From NCBI GenBank assembly GCA_035235625.1, contig CP141146.1:27088501-27152500 (forward strand): DNA of 64,000 bases, in the 5' to 3' direction. The first letter of the stretch is position 1. The number at the start of each line of letters is the position of its first letter. This DNA comes from Saururus chinensis (lineage: Eukaryota; Streptophyta; Magnoliopsida; Piperales; Saururaceae). The translations under genes were made by a program, and so were the position numbers. The notes beneath the pieces are model-generated. The model searched no databases. It saw only the letters and a list, made by a program, of their open reading frames with translations, and was not told the origin of the DNA. Shown here piece after piece: positions 58,382-64,000 of the stretch.

Positions 58382-58896
58382 TCATGGAATTCTTCCATTA
58401 GGCTTTGGAGACTGGTTGTGTCGGGGAGAGGCATATGCTCCATTTGAGAGACTCCTCATAGGCTGTTGCCCATTTCTTGCAACAAAACCTTGCATCTTCA
58501 TGCCGTTTCTTGCATTTGGGTTGCTGAGGTTGGCGCCAGTTCTCTCTGTTTGCATGGTTTGGAAATAATACGTGGAGCTAGCCATGTCCTTGAGATTTAT
58601 TAGAGGCTTCAGAACTTCAACAACTTCGCTCATCAGTGGCCTAGCTTTCGGGTCTCGGCTAAGACAGTGGTGGGCTAGCTGAGCAGCTTTCTGAGCTCCT
58701 TTAATAGAGAAGTGACCCTCAAGGCGTGGGTCTACAAGACGAAAGAAACGTCTTCGATCACTAAGATGTGGGCGAGCCCATTCCACAAGGTTGTGCTCCC
58801 CATTTGGCCGGTTTTTGTCCATGGATCGTCGGCCAGTTATCATTTCAAGAAGCACCACCCCAAAACTGTAGACATCACTCTTTGAGGTCAGGTGTC
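58382..58896 (-). CDS. Receptor-like cytoplasmic kinase (RLCK-VII, PBL34/35/36-like), last coding exon
   Basis: On the minus strand an acceptor (TTTCACAG at about 58897-58904) opens an exon starting HLTSKSDVYSFGVVLLEMIT, kinase subdomain IX with its invariant Asp, then subdomains X-XI (ARPHLSDRRRFFRLVDPRLE; AAQLAHHCLSRDPKARPLMS, with the conserved Arg). A tail of about 75 residues rich in Ser, Asn, Gly and Pro ends in SPKPNGRIP and the stop at 58382-58384. The phase fits a split Gly codon. The YYFQTMQ tail is typical of PBL34-36, membrane-associated kinases that relay signals from cell-surface immune receptors. ATP-binding and catalytic-loop exons are not found up to 64000, so the upstream intron is over 5 kb or the gene is broken. 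The exon itself is intact. Confidence 0.85.
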
Positions 58897-61635
58897 CTGT
58901 GAAACAAGGATCAGGTTAGAACTTCAAAATAAGATGTCAAAGTCATTGAGCACCATGATCATTGAAGGAAAAATAGCATTGTTAAACCAGTAGTCAGTTT
59001 AATTATAGCCCTTTTCTAATAAGACACAATAAAAAACAATAGTGCATATTTGTTCATATGAATTTAAGTAAATACTTGAACTGAATTTTTTAGAACTATA
59101 TCACATTGAATTGACCAGAATAAACATGATGATCAATAGCCACAAGTTACTGTAAGCTTAAAGTAAATTGGTCCCTCATAGGAAGCTTATTAATCTAATC
59201 TCAGCCTGAAGTCCCTACGTATCATGTTTATAGTTTACACTCTGTTTTTTTTGTCATAACAAAGAAAACAAATGAAGGAAAAAAGAAAGGACAAAGCTTA
59301 AAATTACGATCCATTTTCACCTCTATAAATTAACAAAGCAAACACTAGACCGTAATAGGCCATTAAGTAGAAGCTATGGCCAATAAGAAGGTCCTGGATT
59401 TACAAAGCAGAAAACCATTAAACAGTGCCATCTCTTCAAATGAGGACCTTTTAATCCAGCCCAAACTTCTTTAATAAATATCATGGTCAAAGACTATCAA
59501 ACATGGATAGAGGCCACTAAGATGTCCAAGCCGCCTTGAAATTCATATGCATCATAAACATATTCATGCTCATGTTCCAACATGGATAATGATTTTCCTA
59601 CACCACTTTCTGTCCAAATGCCAGGTTTTGATTGGATAGTGGAAAGTGGGTCCTCCTATTGTCATGTGAGACCCACTTTTTTCTGTCCAATCAAAACCTG
59701 GTGTAAGGTTTTATTGGACAGAAAGTGTAGGGTTATCAGAACCCTTTCTACAAATGATGCAAGCAAAATAATTCAATCTAAGTTTTATACGATGATGACC
59801 ATCACATCCTAGCTCCTTGCAACCATCATCATGAAGTCAATTACAGCTCTTATTATGATGATGGTGGTGAAATTTTATCCCATTCCCACCTTCCCCCGGT
59901 CCCCCAAGTGTCCCATGTGCATGCAGCCTATATTATAATTTTAAATTGTAAAATGAAGCCCGTCCTAGGACCCCAAATGGTGCCAACAGGGTATAAAATA
60001 ATGATGATGGAGATGATATTCTGCATCAAAAGACCCCATCCAAAAATTCATTTCCTTTATATGAATTAACAGTTATGCATCAAGTCTCATTTCAAATAAA
60101 CACAACGTACCAAATTTTTTAATAGGTATCACTATCAATTTCCTTATTTGAGATCAACAGAATGTAGCCATTACAGTACAACCGTGGACTTGGACTTGAA
60201 GGCCCCAGTGCCTACATAGTTTCCTTTGAGGAATTTCAAACGGGCAGAAATTCACCATCAAGATATTCATGTATATCATGTGTTTTGTTTCAACCTTTCC
60301 GAGGTGATTAATTGCTAATCAATGATACAAGGAACAAAAATAATAAGGTAACAAGATCCTTCGTAAATGTATATTTTCCAGTGCCAATAATGACAGGAAA
60401 TGGACTGCTGTATCCTTAGATCATTAAGAGTGTTGGATATTCTTAAGCAAATTTCATTCTGATATGGTAAACCATATAGTCTCTGTAATCCACTCTTATA
60501 AAAAGCAGATATTTTTTTAAGTTGCAAAATTAAGAAACAAGATTAAACCCCACAATAGCAATATAAAGTTTTAAAATAGTGTATTTTAAGTGTACAACTC
60601 ATGAGGAGGATGTTGCATTTGCTCAAGAGAATGAAGTATAAGCCTCACAATGACATGTGGATCATCCGGAGAGGCATCCTATTCTTTTACATTTTTCTAT
60701 ACGTATTATTACATGGCTTGCATTTTGGTTAAACAACGGCTCAAGTCAAATAATTTTAAGCACCATCAAGGAATATGAAAGAGGAAGATAATATGGTTCA
60801 TGGGAGTGGCCCCAAATAACTGGCAGACAGTGATAACTAAGCTGCCAATGACAGAAATATCCTGTTACATGCCAATCCATGGTTTTATTTTCGTAGTTTT
60901 AAGCTTTTCCTTCTTTATTTACCATACACTTCTCCCCTTCTAGTTATCACCTCACTCCTCATCTCACAAAACCCCTTGGGCCTCAGTTTAACGTGCATCG
61001 TCCTCGTGTTTCTGTCTACTCTCTTGTATACATTATCAGCCTCTCATAGTAAGTATGATTTATTTTTCCCAATAAAAGTACCTTTTTCTAACTTATTACC
61101 ACCAAATAGATCTAAAAATGGGACCATACAAAGCACATGCCTCTTTTCTTTAGATCTACACCTTACAACGAACTGGGTTGAGGCTTGCAGCCCAATAAAT
61201 TTTATATAACCCTCACTGGACTGTTAATTTAAACCTATTTGGCAATAAACGATCATTGCTTAAATATTTGAAGCTTTGAAAACTTTTCCTCAAAGCTTAT
61301 ATATTATTAGACTAATATCTGTGGCAACTGAAAATCAAGTCATTCTCCACGCTTTAGAAACTAAATAAAGCACATTAGAGCAAATGAACTCCTTCAGCAG
61401 CCACAGAAATACAAAAGTTTTCTTTGCACTTCTATCTTCAGTCTTGCTTGAGAACGACTAATTAACAACAGGGTCAGCAGAGATGAGGCTGAATATGTTG
61501 CCATAAACATTTCTCACATGCAATCAGTACTAACATGCATCTGACTTGACAATAATCAAATTTAGCATGGCAGAAAGATAACTTTTCATGTGAACACATG
61601 GACAGAAAAGTACGAGCAAGACAGTTGCTAGATGC
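58897..61635 (-). other. Probable kinase intron, left part
   Basis: AT-rich sequence without recognisable exons on either strand. It contains the foldback MITE at 59597-59731 and ATG-repeat-like text (59820-59880). I looked for the HRD and DFG kinase exons on the minus strand and did not find them. Confidence 0.5.
59597..59731. mobile_element. Small foldback MITE, about 135 bp
   Basis: CCTACACCACTTTCTGTCCAA at the left pairs with TTGGACAGAAAGTGTAGG at the right, and inside it CCAGGTTTTGATTGGA pairs with TCCAATCAAAACCTGG and AAGTGGGTC with GACCCACTT. The whole unit can form a long hairpin. No clear target duplication. The class is not certain. Confidence 0.75.
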
Positions 61636-63037
61636 CAATATTTTAAAACCTGATACGCAGATTCGACTGCTTCATAGGCCGGGTAGCCCAATTGCTAGAA
61701 TTTTGCGACCCGGACGGGTCAAAACAACCCGTACAATTCGGGTCATTCAGGTCCAACGAAAAAAGGAAGAGGAATCTACCCACTAACCCATTTTGAAAGG
61801 ATTGTTCCTTTCCAAACCCTGACAACAAATTGGAAACCCAACAAACCCTTTCGCCAAAAGTCAGCTTTTTAAAATAGTTTATTTAATAATCAGTTTGTCA
61901 TTGATATTAATAAAATAGCAACTTCCCCTTAGGGGTCACCCATCCCAAACTAGGTTTAGATTTTTTTAAAAAAAATTCAAAAATAATAAAACAAAATAGC
62001 CATGGTCGGCCTGCTCGCCTGGCCATGGCCAAGACTTGGCTAGCCTGGCCGCAGCCAGGTCACAGCCTGCTCACCATGGCCTCCTCAAGGCCAGACCGGC
62101 CACTGCCGCTGCTAAATGGAAAAAAGAATGGGGTGGGGGATGGCAATTGTTTGAAATTTTGAAGTCAAATAGGTGGCACTTTCGTCCTTTTTTGTGACAA
62201 GGTGTCTGAGAGTGGTATAGTTAGCAGGGCTTTTAATTCTTCCAGCTCTTTTTTTGGGTTTATTGGTCAAAACACCAAAAAATGAATTAACAGGAGTAGG
62301 GACTCCGCCCACAAGTCTCAATTCCTCAGTTCCTCAATCCTCACAATCCCTAATTCCAAAGGATCCAAAATCCTCCTATTTCATCCCTCCCATACCTACC
62401 AGATCCGGAATTTGTCTTTACGAGATGGAGGTTGTCTGTAGTGACTGATTCTCGTCTCAATTCCTGAAAGCCTACACTTATCATCATCAGGACTGGGAAG
62501 ATTAGAGAAGATATACCAGCCAGAGGCAACAGTAAATGGTGGTGCTTTGGGCCGGATGAGCATGAAAACTCAATTGCTTAGTAAGACCATTTGTTTCCAC
62601 TAATGAACAGGTCAGCATGAGGTAATTGAGGTGCTCGTCCTGCTGAAAGCCCAAAGCTGTCTTGATTTGTCAATTCTATCATCTTCACTAACTGCTTAAT
62701 AAGATCATCCTTCGTTTGATACCTCAATTGGTTTACTCGTTTTTTTTCTCTTTATATCTTACCGCCTGAATCGCTCATTGATAGTCTATGCTCACCCTAG
62801 TTCTTCCTTTTGTGATCAAATTTCTGCTCTTCAACTTGTTATTTGTGCCCTTATAAGGATGCAACCAAGTTACAGATCCACTTTCTTGATGGCTTAAAGC
62901 TCACCTCATCTCACAGCTTCGAATGGCCATCTACCGCTCTCCAAGAACTTGAACAAGAAGAATGGATGACCGGGTCCACCTGGCCAAACCGACCCAGCCA
63001 CCAAACTGCATCAGACAGGTCGGTTTTTAAAACATTG
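61636..63037. mobile_element. hAT-like terminal-inverted-repeat element, non-autonomous, 1.4 kb
   Basis: The left end CAATATTTTAAAACCTGA and the right end, read in reverse, CAATGTTTTAAAAACCGA are inverted repeats of the type seen in plant hAT-related MITEs. The flanking octamers CTAGATGC and CTTGGCAC agree at only four positions, so the duplication is worn or absent. The inside has GGCC-rich palindromic text (62000-62105, e.g. TGGCCATGGCC) and no transposase domain. Possibly old and inside the kinase intron. Confidence 0.5.
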
Positions 63038-63639
63038 CTTGGCACATAGCCTCGGAAAGAACATGTTCTTTCAAAAAATCCGAAGACGGACTAAAAGTGG
63101 CATGTAGTTACCACAAGACATGGAGACCAGAAAATGGAACATCTCAGATCAATTTGTTCATTCTGTGGCTTATTCTAGAAAGTTCACAACAAAATCCAAG
63201 ACTAGGGTATATAGAAATAACAGTTATCACCAGCTATGCCTTATCCCATGTATCCGGGCACCTCATTATCCTATATTGCAATCCAACTTTGCTACGACTC
63301 AACAAAAAAAATCAACTTTGCTATAATTATGTAAACTTATAACATAGGACAGTTCGAAGATAAAATAAGAAAAGTCTAGGACTTTGGTCTTCATTTGGAA
63401 TTCGACCTTTTATTGAAGAGACAAGAAGCAGATCAGATGACTCAGAACCAACACTTTAATTCCCAAAATGCCCATTTAACTAGAAAAATGCCCACTTTGG
63501 TCGTACCCAGTGGAGCCACTCACTCCACCTGATGACCTTAATATATATTTTGGTCAACCCACAAACACATTATTGGTATGCCACCAGCCAGGCCCTACCA
63601 TTGTCTGGTCCAATTTTTCCTTTTCTGTAAGAGCTTCAA
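63038..63639. other. Unassigned sequence
   Basis: No gene, repeat or known domain recognised. Open stretches at 63097-63342 are short and matchless. Confidence 0.4.
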
Positions 63640-64000
63640 CAGGTGTATGCCCAAAGACCAAGAGGCCCAAGATATGCTTGGCCATTTGCGGAATGACCCG
63701 TGATGCTTACCCTCTACTATTTTGCAAGGTGACGTTTTTTACTCAAAGGATCGTCTATGGGTCCTTCCTAATCCTCAGCTGCACACTACACTAATCCCTC
63801 ATTTTCATGACTCTCCCTTCACTGGCCATGAGTGATCATTTCAAACTTTCAAAAGGGTGAGTCAAAGTATCTTATGGCGTGGTATCCGACGTAAAGTTCA
63901 TGATTATGTCGCCGCCTATGAAGTCTACCAGCAGGCCAAAGCCTCTACCAACACCCCAGCCGGCCTCCTGCAACCCTTACCAATCTCTGACAAAATATGG
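63640..64000 (+). pseudogene. Chromovirus-type Ty3/gypsy integrase fragment, cut by window end
   Basis: The plus strand near the window end encodes the integrase zinc-binding region of a gypsy element: a PHFHDSPFTGHE block, the YEVYQQAK block and AGLLQPLPISDKIW, which is the lead-in to the integrase core in chromoviruses (Tekay/CRM/Reina type). The element continues beyond 64000. It is a broken fossil. It differs from the Athila-type integrases of F and B. Confidence 0.8.

Noticed and set aside
61598-61786. Arg-rich 62-codon frame
   Set aside because: Lies across the end of the hAT-like element and has no match.

Overview
The window is plant nuclear DNA, most likely from a flowering plant with a large, repeat-rich genome. 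The evidence is the Athila-type and chromovirus-type Ty3/gypsy elements, a Mutator-like element (MULE) with a Ulp1-like arm, a Tourist/Harbinger-type MITE, and the last exon of a plant receptor-like cytoplasmic kinase. No bacterial-style operons, rRNA or tRNA genes were seen. The species cannot be named from the sequence.

Layout. 1-3784 is the 5' part of a minus-strand Athila-like element (A1), cut by the window start. 3785-6695 is an old long-LTR-like repeat (C4). From 7076 to 57102 lies a nested stack. An old minus-strand Athila-like element (H) survives as pieces at 7076-7436, 19367-20774, 27444-28618 and 55832-57102. Three insertions split it: a young, nearly whole relative (F, 7437-19366, site duplication TGCTT); a long LTR-like unit (C1, 20775-27443, TTGGG) that itself carries a solo LTR (22277-23715, GGTAG) and another long LTR-like unit (C3, 24104-27030); and a second long LTR-like unit (C2, 28619-55831, TAAAA). 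Inside C2 sits a decayed plus-strand Athila-like element (B, 31026-55437). Inside B sit an 11.9-kb MULE (37387-49245, 9-bp duplication TTTTAAAAT), a 3.06-kb non-autonomous retroelement made of captured host gene pieces (E, 50222-53281, ATGCA) and a 740-bp Harbinger-type MITE (53617-54356, TTA). The MULE contains a solo LTR of the F/H family (44236-45409, ATAAC) and a piece of a C3-like repeat (41619-43660). Nesting is therefore up to five deep, and most steps are marked by target-site duplications. When insertions are removed, both LTRs of B come to the same length, 1415 bp, which supports the reconstruction.

57103-64000 is the non-stack side: the last coding exon of an RLCK-VII (PBL34/35/36-like) kinase on the minus strand (58382-58896), a very long upstream intron or flank containing a small foldback MITE (59597-59731) and a hAT-like terminal-inverted-repeat element (61636-63037), and the edge of a chromovirus-type pol fragment (63640-64000).

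Most notable: (1) element E has LTRs, an initiator-Met-tRNA primer site and a polypurine tract but no gag or pol; its interior carries recognisable fragments of at least four unrelated host genes (NADPH-thioredoxin reductase, oxalyl-CoA decarboxylase-like, a 2-oxoglutarate dioxygenase, and the O-GlcNAc transferase SECRET AGENT); (2) the MULE pairs a mudrA-type transposase with a Ulp1-like protease gene, and its introns and spacers are densely seeded with the heptamer ACACGAT in both orientations; (3) the F-family LTRs carry CGATCGATCG palindromes upstream of the TATA box and repeat them in the internal region, and these look CpG-decayed in the oldest copy.
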